This document shows positions 33,298 to 43,360 of a DNA stretch of 64,000 nt, one piece after another. A program made the translations under genes and the position numbers. The DNA lies in the NCBI GenBank assembly GCA_019113295.1, contig DXHR01000018.1, forward strand, positions 124,001 through 188,000, read 5' to 3'. The stretch's first letter is position 1. Each line of letters opens with the position of its first letter. A model generated the notes under the pieces. That model did not search any database. It had not been told where the DNA came from and saw only the letters and a program-made list of their open reading frames with translations. Origin of the DNA: Candidatus Salinicoccus stercoripullorum (GTDB lineage: Bacteria > Bacillota > Bacilli > Staphylococcales > Salinicoccaceae).

Positions 33298-34969
<1,672 letters not shown>

Positions 34970-36286
34970 TTATTTTGAAAGAACTTTCATCTCAATGACT
35001 TCTCTGAGCTGGTTTTTTACGGATTCTATCGGAAGTGCCCTTACTACCGGATCAAGGAATCCGTGGATGACAAGCCTTTCCGCTTCTTTCTGCGAAATAC
35101 CGCGGCTCATCAGGTAGAACAGCTGGATCGGATCCACACGTCCGACTGAAGCTGCGTGTCCTGCTGTCACATCATCCTCGTCGATGAGAAGGATCGGGTT
35201 CGCGTCACCGCGCGCCTTTTCGCTGAGCATCAGTACACGGGATTCCTGCTGTGCATCTGAACGCGTCGCACCGTGCTTGATCAGTCCGACACCGTTGAAT
35301 ATGCTTGAAGCTGCATCTTTCATGACACCGTGCTTCAGGATGTGTCCATTCGTGTCCTTACCGTAATGGATGATCTGTGAAGTGAAGTTCATCTTCTGTT
35401 CTCCGCGCCCGACTACAACAATCTTAAGATCTGATTGGGAATTGTCACCGATCAGATAAGTCGTGTTGTCGTAGATGACATGTGAGTCGTTCATGAGTCC
35501 CAGCGCCCAGTCGATGTCAGCATCCCTGCCGGTTACACCGCGGCGGTTGATGTAGCCTGTGAAACCTTCCGCAAGGAAGTCCACTGCACCGTATTTCACT
35601 TTTGCATTATCTTTCGCAATAACTTCGGAAACGATGTTCACCTGTTCTTCTGATTTATCCACACCGGACAGATAGTTCTCGACATAAGTCAGTTCGGAAC
35701 CTTCATCCGCAACAATCAGCACGTGGTTGAACAGTGAGGCCTTCTCATCGTCGTGGAGCACGACCATCTGTACAGGATCTTCGATCTGAACGTTTTTAGG
35801 TACATAGACGAACAGGCCGCCGTTCAGCATGGCAGTATGGAAAGCAGCAAGCTTATGCTCATCCACTTTGACGCCATCTGTCATGAAGTATTTTTCAACG
35901 AGTTCAGGATGGTTTGCACTCGCTTCAATGATGTTTTCTATGATTACGCCCTTGTCCAGAAGTTCATCTGACACTTGAAGATATGCAGGCGTATTGTTGT
36001 GCTGTACATAAATATTTTTCGTATGTTCGATATCAAGCAGGTTCCTCACTGCTTCCGGAAGTTCCTCGAGGCTGCCATAGACAGAGCTGTCAGTCACCGG
36101 CTGCGCCGCAGTGAAGAAGTCCCACCTGTTGAGCTTGGTTTTGTCAGGTTTGGGCATTTCAAGACTTTCAATCTTATCAAGTGCTTCCTGTTTTTTGCTG
36201 ATCAGAAGTTCTGACTCACCGCGCTCTTTTGCCCTTGCGATAACTTCGTCAGCATTGATCACAAATTCATTTACATCAGTAGCCAT
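34970..36286 (-). CDS. sufD: Fe-S cluster assembly protein SufD
   Basis: This is a 438-residue paralogue of SufB that completes the SufBCD scaffold. Family segments are LNGGLFVYVPKNVQIEDPVQM near residue 160 (in part) and ILKHGVMKDAASSIFNGVGLI near residue 320 (in part). The N-terminal helical region is less conserved. ATG 36286, 7 bases after GGAGG; an in-frame ATG at 36292 overlaps that site and is unlikely. Confidence 0.94.
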   Translation of the reverse strand: MATDVNEFVINADEVIARAKERGESELLISKKQEALDKIESLEMPKPDKTKLNRWDFFTAAQPVTDSSVYGSLEELPEAVRNLLDIEHTKNIYVQHNNTPAYLQVSDELLDKGVIIENIIEASANHPELVEKYFMTDGVKVDEHKLAAFHTAMLNGGLFVYVPKNVQIEDPVQMVVLHDDEKASLFNHVLIVADEGSELTYVENYLSGVDKSEEQVNIVSEVIAKDNAKVKYGAVDFLAEGFTGYINRRGVTGRDADIDWALGLMNDSHVIYDNTTYLIGDNSQSDLKIVVVGRGEQKMNFTSQIIHYGKDTNGHILKHGVMKDAASSIFNGVGLIKHGATRSDAQQESRVLMLSEKARGDANPILLIDEDDVTAGHAASVGRVDPIQLFYLMSRGISQKEAERLVIHGFLDPVVRALPIESVKNQLREVIEMKVLSK

Positions 36287-36304
36287 TGTCATCCTCCTGT
36301 CTTA

Positions 36305-37087
36305 TTAAGCGTCTGCGCCAATAGTTTCGTCTTCGATGCCAAGCTCTTCTTTGATCCAGTCGTAACCTTCGTTCTCAAGGCGTTCAGCAAGCTCTTTGCC
36401 GCCGGATTTAACAACGCGGCCCTGCATCATGACGTGAACATTATCAGGTGTGATGTAGTTCAGGAGACGCTGGTAGTGAGTGATGATAAGCGCACCGAAG
36501 TCATCGCCGCGAAGTCCGTTGATGCCTTTTGAAACAACTTTCAGCGCATCGATGTCAAGACCGGAGTCGATTTCGTCAAGAATGCCGAATTTAGGTTCGA
36601 GCATCATGAGCTGCAGAATTTCGTTGCGTTTCTTCTCACCGCCGGAGAAACCTTCATTGAGGTAACGTGTGGACATGTCGAGGTCCATTTCAAGGTAGTT
36701 CATGTTCTTATCCAATTTCTTGATGAACTGCATCAGGTTAATTTCATCGCCCTCTTCGCGCTGTGCATTGATTGCAGAACGGAGGAAGTCGGAGTTCGTC
36801 ACTCCGGAAATCTCTGACGGGTACTGCATGCCGAGGAACAGTCCGGCCTGCGCACGCTCGTCAACTTCCATATCAAGTACGCTTTCTCCATCAAGAAGTA
36901 CTTCTCCGCCTGTCACTTCATATCTTGGATGACCCATGATCGCCTGTGCAAGCGTGGATTTACCTGTACCATTCGGTCCCATGACCGCATGGATTTCACC
37001 TTGTTTAAGAGTGAGGTTGACACCCTTTAAAATTTCTTTGCCGTCTATTTCGACATGTAGATCTTTGATTTCTAGAACAGAAGCCAT
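36305..37087 (-). CDS. sufC: Fe-S assembly ATPase SufC
   Basis: This is a 260-residue ABC-type ATPase of the SufBCD complex. Walker A GPNGTGKSTLAQA is near residue 36, the signature FSGGEKKRNEILQL near residue 147, and the SufC-type Walker B FGILDEIDSGLDIDALK follows. It is the first gene of the operon, behind GGAGG. No strong upstream consensus operator is visible to me. Confidence 0.96.
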   Translation of the reverse strand: MASVLEIKDLHVEIDGKEILKGVNLTLKQGEIHAVMGPNGTGKSTLAQAIMGHPRYEVTGGEVLLDGESVLDMEVDERAQAGLFLGMQYPSEISGVTNSDFLRSAINAQREEGDEINLMQFIKKLDKNMNYLEMDLDMSTRYLNEGFSGGEKKRNEILQLMMLEPKFGILDEIDSGLDIDALKVVSKGINGLRGDDFGALIITHYQRLLNYITPDNVHVMMQGRVVKSGGKELAERLENEGYDWIKEELGIEDETIGADA

Positions 37088-37119
37088 TTATAACCCTCCA
37101 ACAGATTTTTTTGGATAAT

Positions 37120-37165
37120 ATTTTACTATACCAGTTTATAATAATTCTAAATAATAGTCAAAGGC
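37120..37165 (-). promoter_or_regulatory. Candidate promoter region of the suf operon
   Basis: Minus-strand TATAGT lies about 40 bases before sufC, with TATAAA and TTGACT further upstream. The spacing is not ideal for either pairing, so the exact elements are uncertain. The rest of 37165-37260 shows nothing I can name. Confidence 0.35.
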
Positions 37166-37262
37166 TGGCACAGCATTCCAATTACCACTATATTATACAT
37201 TAAATACAGAACACTTTAAACCTTTCGGGCCCCTTTGTCAAAGTCTCTTCATATAAAATAAG

Positions 37263-37288
37263 CCCTGCGACTGATAACAGACGCAGGG
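37263..37288 (-). terminator. Terminator of the DUF4870 gene
   Basis: CCCTGCG and CGCAGGG arms around a 12-base loop. On the minus strand they are followed by GCTTATTTTATATG, after the stop at 37303. Confidence 0.6.
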
Positions 37289-37302
37289 TAAATGAAAATC
37301 TC

Positions 37303-37638
37303 TTATTTGATGATATCCAGCGTGAACGGCGGCTTGTACATCTCGCCGTTGTATGCCTTTACTGCTCCCAGGATCAGGAAGATATAGAAAGCCAGGCCGA
37401 TGATCGGACCTATGATGGCACCAATGAGTACAACTGTTAACAACCCGGCAACTATTCCGTAGATTGTGTATGACAGACCGAAATTCGCCACATGCCTGAG
37501 CGCTTCCGCAGTTGCAGGATCCTCATCCTTTTTCAGCACCCACAGAATCAGCGGGCCGACTACTGCAGTGAATGCAGAGACGATGAACGATACCATGACC
37601 ATTGATTTGTCGAAGCCCTGCGTACTGTGTTCATTCAT
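37303..37638 (-). CDS. DUF4870-family membrane protein
   Basis: This is a 111-residue protein with three hydrophobic segments (near residues 14-36, 56-75 and 80-98) and the DUF4870 type segment HVANFGLSYTIYGIVAGLL, ending in a short polar tail. No function is known for the family, which resembles Tic20-like small membrane proteins. ATG 37638 has GGAGGTG 8 bases upstream. It is flanked by its own terminator and stands alone. Confidence 0.8.
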   Translation of the reverse strand: MNEHSTQGFDKSMVMVSFIVSAFTAVVGPLILWVLKKDEDPATAEALRHVANFGLSYTIYGIVAGLLTVVLIGAIIGPIIGLAFYIFLILGAVKAYNGEMYKPPFTLDIIK

Positions 37639-37747
37639 CTGAAACACCTCCATATAAATAATCTGTTGTTATGATTCTACCCTATACAGGGGAATGAATA
37701 ACAGCAATAACATGCAGAAAACGATTTAATTCCATATCAGGACTTTG

Positions 37748-37798
37748 TATAAAGAATCCACATGACGTTTTTTATCAAAGATGGCTGGATTCTTTATA
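37748..37798. repeat. 13-bp perfect inverted repeat with a 25-base loop
   Basis: TATAAAGAATCCA (37748-37760) and TGGATTCTTTATA (37786-37798) lie just beyond the stop of the DUF488 gene. It may act as its terminator, but the loop is long and the T-run weak. Confidence 0.6.
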
Positions 37799-37811
37799 TA
37801 CTCCACCGTTT

Positions 37812-38366
37812 CTATTCTCCGATTTTCGGGTAAACGACGTCGCCGGTCTCTTCTATGATCGGCATGGCGCCCCATCTGCCGAGCTTGTGGCCTGCCAGCT
37901 CTGTCTTTCCTTCCGTCCCTTCAATGATGTGCTGTACGTCCCACCCGTCTGCCTGAAGCTGGTTGCTGATGATCATGCGGTGGCATCTTGCGGGATGGCG
38001 TTCTGAACACATATAGACTGCACGCTTCTTCTCTGCATCACTTTTCAGCTGATGCAGTCCTTCTCTGAAATCATCCGTGAGTGCATAATCTGCATAGTTG
38101 TGGAAGGACTGGTTCTTCCACCCTGCGTTGAGTTCATCCGCCACTGTGCCCGACCGGCTGCGCCTGCCGCCGAGCAGGGGGCAGTGCCTGTAGGCAATGC
38201 CTGATTCTTTCAGCCATGTTTCCATGTTGTCTTTTTTGAACTGGGGATGTTTGCGGCTTGCGGGAAATGCGCGCACATCTATAACAGATTCGATTGAGGC
38301 ATACCGAAGCATCTCGAGCAGCCTTTCTTTTGAATGATCCGAATGTCCGATAGTGAATATCTTCAT
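37812..38366 (-). CDS. DUF488-family protein
   Basis: This is a 184-residue DUF488 protein. Characteristic are the N-terminal KIFTIGHSDHSKERLLEML, VIDVRAFPASRKHPQFKK near residues 28-45, HCPLLGGRR, and the late Cys/Arg motif YMCSERHPARCHRMIIS near residue 118. The family may bind nucleic acids or act in stress but lacks a proven function. A second, shorter member of the family is at 44254. It has its own flanks and no obvious partners. Confidence 0.88.
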   Translation of the reverse strand: MKIFTIGHSDHSKERLLEMLRYASIESVIDVRAFPASRKHPQFKKDNMETWLKESGIAYRHCPLLGGRRSRSGTVADELNAGWKNQSFHNYADYALTDDFREGLHQLKSDAEKKRAVYMCSERHPARCHRMIISNQLQADGWDVQHIIEGTEGKTELAGHKLGRWGAMPIIEETGDVVYPKIGE

Positions 38367-38420
38367 GCAACGTCCCCCTCTGTTTATCCTTCTATTCCTC
38401 TGCTGTCCTTTTTCAAACAG

Positions 38421-38460
38421 AAAGATCCCGGCAGCCGTGCGATCTGCTGCCGGGATCTTT
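38421..38460 (-). terminator. Terminator of metQ
   Basis: AAAGATCCCGGCAGC and GCTGCCGGGATCTTT form a 15-bp perfect stem with a 10-base loop, bidirectional in appearance, after the stop of metQ at 38468. Confidence 0.88.
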
Positions 38461-38467
38461 TGCGGTT

Positions 38468-39316
38468 CTATTCTGCCGGGATGACTGCCCCGTCATAATT
38501 CTCTTCGATGAACTGCTTGATTTCATCACCCTGAAGCACTTCCATCAGTTTCTTGATGTCGTCGCGGTCCTGGTCTCCTTCACGTACAGCAACCAGATTG
38601 GCGTATGGCGAATCACTGTCCTCCAGTGCGATTGAATCCTCCTGTGGATTCAGTCCGCCGTCGAGTGCGAAGTTGGAGTTGATGATGACTGCCGGTGCTT
38701 CGTTGTTTTCATACATCTGGACGAGCATTTCCGGTGCTGTTTCGTTATTGAATTCGAGGTCCTTCGGATTTTCCGTAATATCGTCGAATGTCGCATCTTC
38801 GATGTTGATACCCTCCTCGATTTCGATCAGGCCGGCATTGACGAAGAATGACAGGAAACGTCCCTCTTCTGCCGGGTTGTTGGATACGAGGATGGTGGAT
38901 CCGTCCGGAATATCCTCCAGTGAATCATAGTCCTGCGAGTAGACTGCCATCGGCTCTATATGTACATTGCCTGCACTCTCAAGTTCATAGCCGTGGGACT
39001 CCGATTCAGTGTTGAGGTACGGTGTATGCTGGAAGAAGTTTGCGTCGACTTCTTCATCTGAAAGCAGACGGTTCGCCGTCGTATAGTCGTTGACGATGGA
39101 AATGTCGAGCTCGATGCCTTCCTCTTCAAGGAGGCTTGCCGCTTCTTCAAGAATTTCAGCATGCGGTGACGGTGATGCTGCGATGGAGAGAGTGCCGCCT
39201 TCCTCTTCATTCTCGGCAGTTTCACCGCTCTCCCCACCTTCTGAACCGCCGCCTCCGCAGGCGGCAAGTACAGCTGCAAATACTGACATGGTAAGTAGCA
39301 ATAAGAACTTCTTCAT
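38468..39316 (-). CDS. metQ: Methionine ABC transporter substrate-binding lipoprotein MetQ
   Basis: This is a 282-residue NlpA/MetQ lipoprotein: signal MKKFLLLLTMSVFAAVLAAC with the lipid-accepting Cys at residue 20, a glycine/glutamate-rich linker, then the binding fold with LSIAASPSPHAEILEEA, DANFFQHTPYLNTE and AVYSQDYDSLEDIPDG. It captures methionine outside the membrane for MetNP. It is the last gene of metNPQ under the S-box. Confidence 0.94.
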   Translation of the reverse strand: MKKFLLLLTMSVFAAVLAACGGGGSEGGESGETAENEEEGGTLSIAASPSPHAEILEEAASLLEEEGIELDISIVNDYTTANRLLSDEEVDANFFQHTPYLNTESESHGYELESAGNVHIEPMAVYSQDYDSLEDIPDGSTILVSNNPAEEGRFLSFFVNAGLIEIEEGINIEDATFDDITENPKDLEFNNETAPEMLVQMYENNEAPAVIINSNFALDGGLNPQEDSIALEDSDSPYANLVAVREGDQDRDDIKKLMEVLQGDEIKQFIEENYDGAVIPAE

Positions 39317-39355
39317 AAGACAAAACCCTCTTCCTTAATTGATTTTATTTGAAGA

Positions 39356-40048
39356 TTAACGCTTATCCACAGTTTTGGAGAAGAAGTCTCCTGCAATCTG
39401 TATGATGAAGACGATAATCAGTATTACTATGGTTGCAATCAGAGTGACATCGCTCTGGTTCCGTGTGAAACCGACCATGTATGCGAGGTTGCCGAGTCCG
39501 CCCGCTCCGATGACGCCGGCGATGGCAGTTGAACCGACGAGCATGATGGCCGTGACGGTGATGCCGGAGATGAGAGCCGGCATGGATTCCGGGATGAGCA
39601 CTTTCCGGATGATGGTCCATGTGTCGGCCCCCATGGATTCCGCCGCTTCGATGACACCCTTGTCGATTTCCTTGAGCCCGATTTCCACCAGTCTGGCATA
39701 GAACGGGGCAGAGCCGATGATCAGTGCCGGAATCGCGCCGTTCGGTCCCATGATGGTGCCCATCATCACTTTCGTGAACGGAATCAGGAGGATGATCAGT
39801 ATGATGAACGGAATCGCCCTGAACAGGTTTACCAGGAATGCCGTGATACCGTATATCGGTTTACTCGCCCTGACTTCACTTTTTGAAGCCAGGAACAGGA
39901 TGATGCCGAGCACGATGCCGAATATGAATGTGAATGCTGTTGCGATGGCGGTCATATAGATCGTTTCATAAGTCGCCTCCCAGACTGCATCCCACTTTAC
40001 ATTTTCAAAGGAGAACATTTTCGTGAATTCATTGATCAGCTCATTCAT
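39356..40048 (-). CDS. metP: Methionine ABC transporter permease MetP (MetI)
   Basis: This is a 230-residue permease with five or six helices. The inner-membrane transporter (EAA-like) loop [21 protein letters not shown] near residue 144 (in part) and the N-terminal [21 protein letters not shown] match MetI/MetP. It overlaps metN by four bases. Confidence 0.94.
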   Translation of the reverse strand: MNELINEFTKMFSFENVKWDAVWEATYETIYMTAIATAFTFIFGIVLGIILFLASKSEVRASKPIYGITAFLVNLFRAIPFIILIILLIPFTKVMMGTIMGPNGAIPALIIGSAPFYARLVEIGLKEIDKGVIEAAESMGADTWTIIRKVLIPESMPALISGITVTAIMLVGSTAIAGVIGAGGLGNLAYMVGFTRNQSDVTLIATIVILIIVFIIQIAGDFFSKTVDKR

Positions 40049-41067
40049 CGGTCTTCCACCTCCACGGTAACGTCATGGTCGGCAAGTTCCGCCTTCAGTC
40101 TCCCGAGCGTGCCGTCATCCACATCGATCGCGACAAACAGATGGCCGTATGACTCATTATTCGTCCGTTTGATGTTGCCTGACAGTATATTCAGATCCAG
40201 ATCGTATTTTTTGACGACCTGTGATACGATCGGCGCTTTCGACTGTGAACCGACAAACCCGAATTTGAGAATCTTCGATGTCGGGAACAGCTCCCTCACT
40301 TCATCGAAGGACAGGGCGGTCTCCTCATCATTGATATCATCTTTGACGAAACGTTTCGTCACACTGTGTTCCGGATTCTGGAAAAGTTTCAGCACGGGGC
40401 CCGTCTCGACGATCCGGCCGTTCTCCATCACTGCAGCGCGGTCGCATATTTTACGGATGACATGCATCTCATGGGTGATGAGCACGATTGTGAGGTTCAT
40501 TTCATCACGGATCTTCACCAGCAGATCGAGCACTTCATCCGTCGTTTCGGGATCCAGGGCACTTGTGGCTTCATCGCAGAGAAGGACTTTCGGTTCATTG
40601 GACAGGGCGCGGGCGATGCCGACGCGCTGTTTCTGCCCGCCGGACAGCTGGCTTGGATAGTTGTCCTCGCGGCCCGCAAGCCCGACCAGTTCCACCAGTT
40701 CCTTCACCTTTTTCTGCCGCTCTCTTTTCGGCACTCCCGCAATTTCCAGCGGGAAGCTGATATTTTCAGCAACCGTTCTGGACCAGAGCAGGTTGAAGTG
40801 CTGGAATATCATGGAAACTTTCTGGCGTTTTTTGCGGAGGGCCGGCTTCGACATACTGCTGATTATATCTTCACCGATGACAACATCGCCTGATGACGGC
40901 ATTTCAAGACCGTTGAAGAGCCTGATGAGTGTTGATTTTCCCGCACCGGAATAACCGATTACGCCGAAAATCTCACCCTGGCTGACATCCATGCTGACAT
41001 CATCCACAGCCTGGATATCAGCGCTTTTTGTTTTGAATATTTTCGTAACATTCCTTATATCAATCAT
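40045..41067 (-). CDS. metN: Methionine ABC transporter ATPase MetN
   Basis: This is a 340-residue ATPase: Walker [19 protein letters not shown] near residue 37, signature [16 protein letters not shown] near residue 138, Walker [17 protein letters not shown], then a C-terminal NIL (ACT-like) domain from about residue 265 that senses methionine and inhibits transport. ATG 41067 is used; the extended frame upstream runs into the riboswitch terminator. It is the first gene of metNPQ. Confidence 0.95.
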   Translation of the reverse strand: MIDIRNVTKIFKTKSADIQAVDDVSMDVSQGEIFGVIGYSGAGKSTLIRLFNGLEMPSSGDVVIGEDIISSMSKPALRKKRQKVSMIFQHFNLLWSRTVAENISFPLEIAGVPKRERQKKVKELVELVGLAGREDNYPSQLSGGQKQRVGIARALSNEPKVLLCDEATSALDPETTDEVLDLLVKIRDEMNLTIVLITHEMHVIRKICDRAAVMENGRIVETGPVLKLFQNPEHSVTKRFVKDDINDEETALSFDEVRELFPTSKILKFGFVGSQSKAPIVSQVVKKYDLDLNILSGNIKRTNNESYGHLFVAIDVDDGTLGRLKAELADHDVTVEVEDR

Positions 41068-41088
41068 CTGCGTATCATCCTGACTTCC

Positions 41089-41122
41089 TAAAAATAAAGG
41101 CCCGCTCAACAATGAGCAGGCC
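41089..41122 (-). terminator. S-box-controlled terminator before metN
   Basis: Minus-strand GGCCTGCTCA and TGAGCGGGCC form a 10-bp stem with a 4-base loop and are followed by TTTATTTTT, between the SAM aptamer and the metN start. Confidence 0.88.
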
Positions 41123-41139
41123 GGGTTTTCGTTACAGGC

Positions 41140-41239
41140 CTCTCATCTGTGATCTTGCGATCAGTGAATTGGCACCTTGTCATGAAGACGGTTGCCGTGG
41201 CTTCCAAGGGCACTATCCCTCCACCACTCTTGATAAGAG
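41140..41239 (-). promoter_or_regulatory. SAM riboswitch (S-box, SAM-I)
   Basis: The minus strand runs CTCTTATCAAGAGTGGTGGA, then GCCC, GGAAGCC, GGCAACC, AAGGTGCCAATTC and closes with GATGAGAG, which pairs with the 5' CTCTTATC as P1. All SAM-I core landmarks are present in order. High SAM would favour the downstream terminator and shut off metNPQ. Confidence 0.95.
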
Positions 41240-41281
41240 TATTACCTTATTAGATTGTCATTAATGGTACCATCATAAAAC

Positions 41282-41602
41282 CTATCGGTCAACCATAAAT
41301 TCCTCCATCACTTCCGTGAGATAGGTGACGGACCGGAAGGCATAGACTTCCCGCACCAGCTTCCCATGCTCGAAGAGCAGGAGGGCTGGTGCGGATCTGA
41401 TTTCATACGCCTCGATCAGATCCTTATGGAAATTCAGGTTGATCGAAGTATATTCGAACCCCTTCATTTCCGAGACGATGCCGAGCATGCGTTCTGCTAT
41501 TGTGCAGTTCGCACAGATGGGGGCGTAGCAGTACAATATGAATTTATCTTCAGACTGGATATGACTGGTAATATCCAGGGAGCTTATCTCTTCTTTCATC
41601 AT
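41282..41602 (-). CDS. Thioredoxin-family protein (YusE type)
   Basis: This is a 106-residue thioredoxin-fold protein. The CxxC appears in CYAPICANCTIAERML near residues 26-41, and the cis-Pro in IRSAPALLLFEHGK near residue 68. It is probably a cytosolic redox protein. Its start (ATG 41602; TTG 41608 and ATG 41599 also possible) lies about 53 bases inside the end of the Toprim gene, an unusually long overlap. Order YusE-YusF-GcvH-YusI follows Bacillus. Confidence 0.8.
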   Translation of the reverse strand: MMKEEISSLDITSHIQSEDKFILYCYAPICANCTIAERMLGIVSEMKGFEYTSINLNFHKDLIEAYEIRSAPALLLFEHGKLVREVYAFRSVTYLTEVMEEFMVDR

Positions 41603-41960
41603 TACCAAACTTACCTTTCATAATGAGGCCGGTATCCACGTAGAACTCGTGTCTCATCAGCAGATTCGCCAGATAGTCCCTCGGACAGCGGCCGACTTCG
41701 CCGAATTTCGGATCGATATAGATGTGTGTGCTTTCACTGAGATGTTTTTTGAACCACTTCCTGATTTTCCGTCCTTCCTTATCCGCATCGGACAGGATAT
41801 AGATGTCGGAACCATTGAGCTGGTCAAGGATCTCATCCAATTTTGAGACACCCATCGTACCATGGGTGCAGATGATCTGTACAGGTTCAATCAATACTTC
41901 TTCGATTCTTCGCTTATCAGTCTTACCTTCAACTATGAGCACTTTATCGGAAAAATACAT
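41550..41960 (-). CDS. Toprim-domain protein (YusF type)
   Basis: This is a 136-residue single Toprim domain: KVLIVEGKTDKRRIEEVL near residues 6-23 with the catalytic Glu, and IYILSDADKEGRKIRKWFKK near residues 53-72 with the DxD metal site. Relatives include RNase M5, which trims 5S rRNA; this one is shorter and lacks its C-terminal extension. It may act in RNA or DNA maturation. ATG 41960 follows AAGGGTG. Confidence 0.85.
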   Translation of the reverse strand: MYFSDKVLIVEGKTDKRRIEEVLIEPVQIICTHGTMGVSKLDEILDQLNGSDIYILSDADKEGRKIRKWFKKHLSESTHIYIDPKFGEVGRCPRDYLANLLMRHEFYVDTGLIMKGKFGNDERRDKLPGYYQSYPV

Positions 41961-42022
41961 TTTTATCACCCTTGGGATCGTATTTTCAAAAAAACTCCAG
42001 ACAGTGTCCAGAGTTCATCAGT

Positions 42023-42403
42023 TTATGCATCCACCATTTCATCGTATGCGTCTGCATCCATAAGGCTATCCAATTGTGATCCGTCCGACACTTCGATGAC
42101 AACCATCCAGGCGCCTTCGTACGGAGACTCGTTAACAAGTTCAGGGCTGTCTTCGAGTTCTTCGTTCACTTCCACTACTGTACCGCTCAAAGGTGCATAA
42201 AGCTCAGAGACCGTCTTGACGGATTCCACGCTTCCGAACGACTCACCTTTAGTAATTTCGTCCCCTTCGGCAGGCAGCTCGACGAAAACGATGTCGCCCA
42301 GTTCGGACTGTGCAAATTCAGTGATGCCAAGTCTGACTTTACCGTCTTCCTGTTTCACCCATTCATGATCTTCTGAGTACTTCAAATCTTTTGGTGCTGA
42401 CAC
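42023..42403 (-). CDS. gcvH: Glycine cleavage H protein GcvH
   Basis: This is a 126-residue lipoyl carrier. The lipoylated lysine sits in [18 protein letters not shown] near residue 63, with SEDHEWV at the N-terminus. It shuttles the aminomethyl group in glycine cleavage; in Firmicutes it is also the lipoyl relay to E2 subunits. It is lipoylated through LipA, encoded at 15 kb. AGGAGG lies upstream. No gcvT or gcvP genes are adjacent. Confidence 0.96.
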   Translation of the reverse strand: MSAPKDLKYSEDHEWVKQEDGKVRLGITEFAQSELGDIVFVELPAEGDEITKGESFGSVESVKTVSELYAPLSGTVVEVNEELEDSPELVNESPYEGAWMVVIEVSDGSQLDSLMDADAYDEMVDA

Positions 42404-42470
42404 GATAATAACCTCCTTTGACTTTACAACTATATAATCTCACAGTTCACACTGTTTAAGCAAGGTAAAT

Positions 42471-42827
42471 CTAACCGGCGAAAGCCTTCAGCCAAACGTC
42501 TTCCCTGAAGCCGAGAAGCACCTGTTCACCATCGTATGCAAGAGGTCTTCTGATCAGCATGCCGTCGCTTGAGAGCATATCGATCTTTTCATCATCCGTC
42601 ATCGACGGCAGACGGTCCTTCAATTCCAGCTCCTTGAACTTTTTGCCCCTCTTATTGAAGAAATCGTCGATGTCATTGTCCGATTTTGAGATGATTTCCC
42701 TGAGCTTCTCTTTTGAAGGCGGTTCCTTGACCATGTCATGTGCCTGGAAACTGACATCATTCTCCTCCAGAAACTTGCGGCCTTTGCGGCACGTCGTGCA
42801 CTTGGGGTACTCGTAAAGTGTAATCAT
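42471..42827 (-). CDS. Spx/ArsC-family protein (YusI type)
   Basis: This is a 118-residue thioredoxin-like protein of the ArsC/Spx group. N-terminal LYEYPKCTTCRKGRKFLEE contains CTTC near residues 10-13, and MLIRRPLAYDGEQVLLGF near residue 91 carries the Arg-Pro of the family. It is closer to YusI than to Spx itself, and is probably a redox-linked regulator or reductase of unknown target. ATG 42827 has GGAGG 7 bases upstream. Confidence 0.87.
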   Translation of the reverse strand: MITLYEYPKCTTCRKGRKFLEENDVSFQAHDMVKEPPSKEKLREIISKSDNDIDDFFNKRGKKFKELELKDRLPSMTDDEKIDMLSSDGMLIRRPLAYDGEQVLLGFREDVWLKAFAG

Positions 42828-42985
42828 CAAATATCCTCCAGATTCAGTGTTACTTTCGATGTTACTTATAATATACCTTTATATGTACTTGTAATGCAAA
42901 TACAGAAATTAAAGCCGGCTATTTTATATAAAGGAAGAAAGATGGTAGAATATGTTTGATACAATAAGAAAAGGAGCTACCCGAT

Positions 42986-43309
42986 ATGGCAATGGAACCA
43001 ATCACAAAATATGAGGATTTTAAAGCAAAGACACAGAGCGATGATAAGATCATCGTCAAATTCTTCGCCGGCTGGTGCCCGGACTGTACAGCGATGAACA
43101 TGTTCATCGACCCGATCATGGAGGAATACAATCACATTGACTGGTATGAACTGAACCGCGATGATGTCCCTGAAGCAGCAGAGGAAAATGAAGTGATGGG
43201 CATTCCGAGTCTGCTCATTTTCCAGAACGGTGAAAAACTCGCGCACCTGCATTCCGCCAATGCCAAAACTCCGGAATCTGTCACGGAATTCCTCAAAGAG
43301 AACGTCTGA
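42986..43309 (+). CDS. Thioredoxin-family protein with CPDC motif
   Basis: This is a 107-residue thioredoxin. The active site is VKFFAGWCPDCTAMNMF with CPDC near residues 31-34, and the cis-Pro is in VMGIPSLLIFQNGE near residue 72. It resembles Bacillus YdbP-type proteins. AAAGGAG precedes the ATG. It is divergent from the YusI gene and closed by a GC-rich bidirectional terminator. Confidence 0.88.
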   Translation: MAMEPITKYEDFKAKTQSDDKIIVKFFAGWCPDCTAMNMFIDPIMEEYNHIDWYELNRDDVPEAAEENEVMGIPSLLIFQNGEKLAHLHSANAKTPESVTEFLKENV

Positions 43310-43322
43310 TACTGTTAACACG

Positions 43323-43357
43323 AAATCCCGCCCTCCATAAAGGAGGGCGGGATTTTA
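43323..43357 (+). terminator. Bidirectional terminator between thioredoxin and aroD
   Basis: AAATCCCGCCCTCC and GGAGGGCGGGATTT form a 14-bp stem with a 5-6 base loop and a short T-run. Confidence 0.88.
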
Positions 43358-43360
43358 TCG

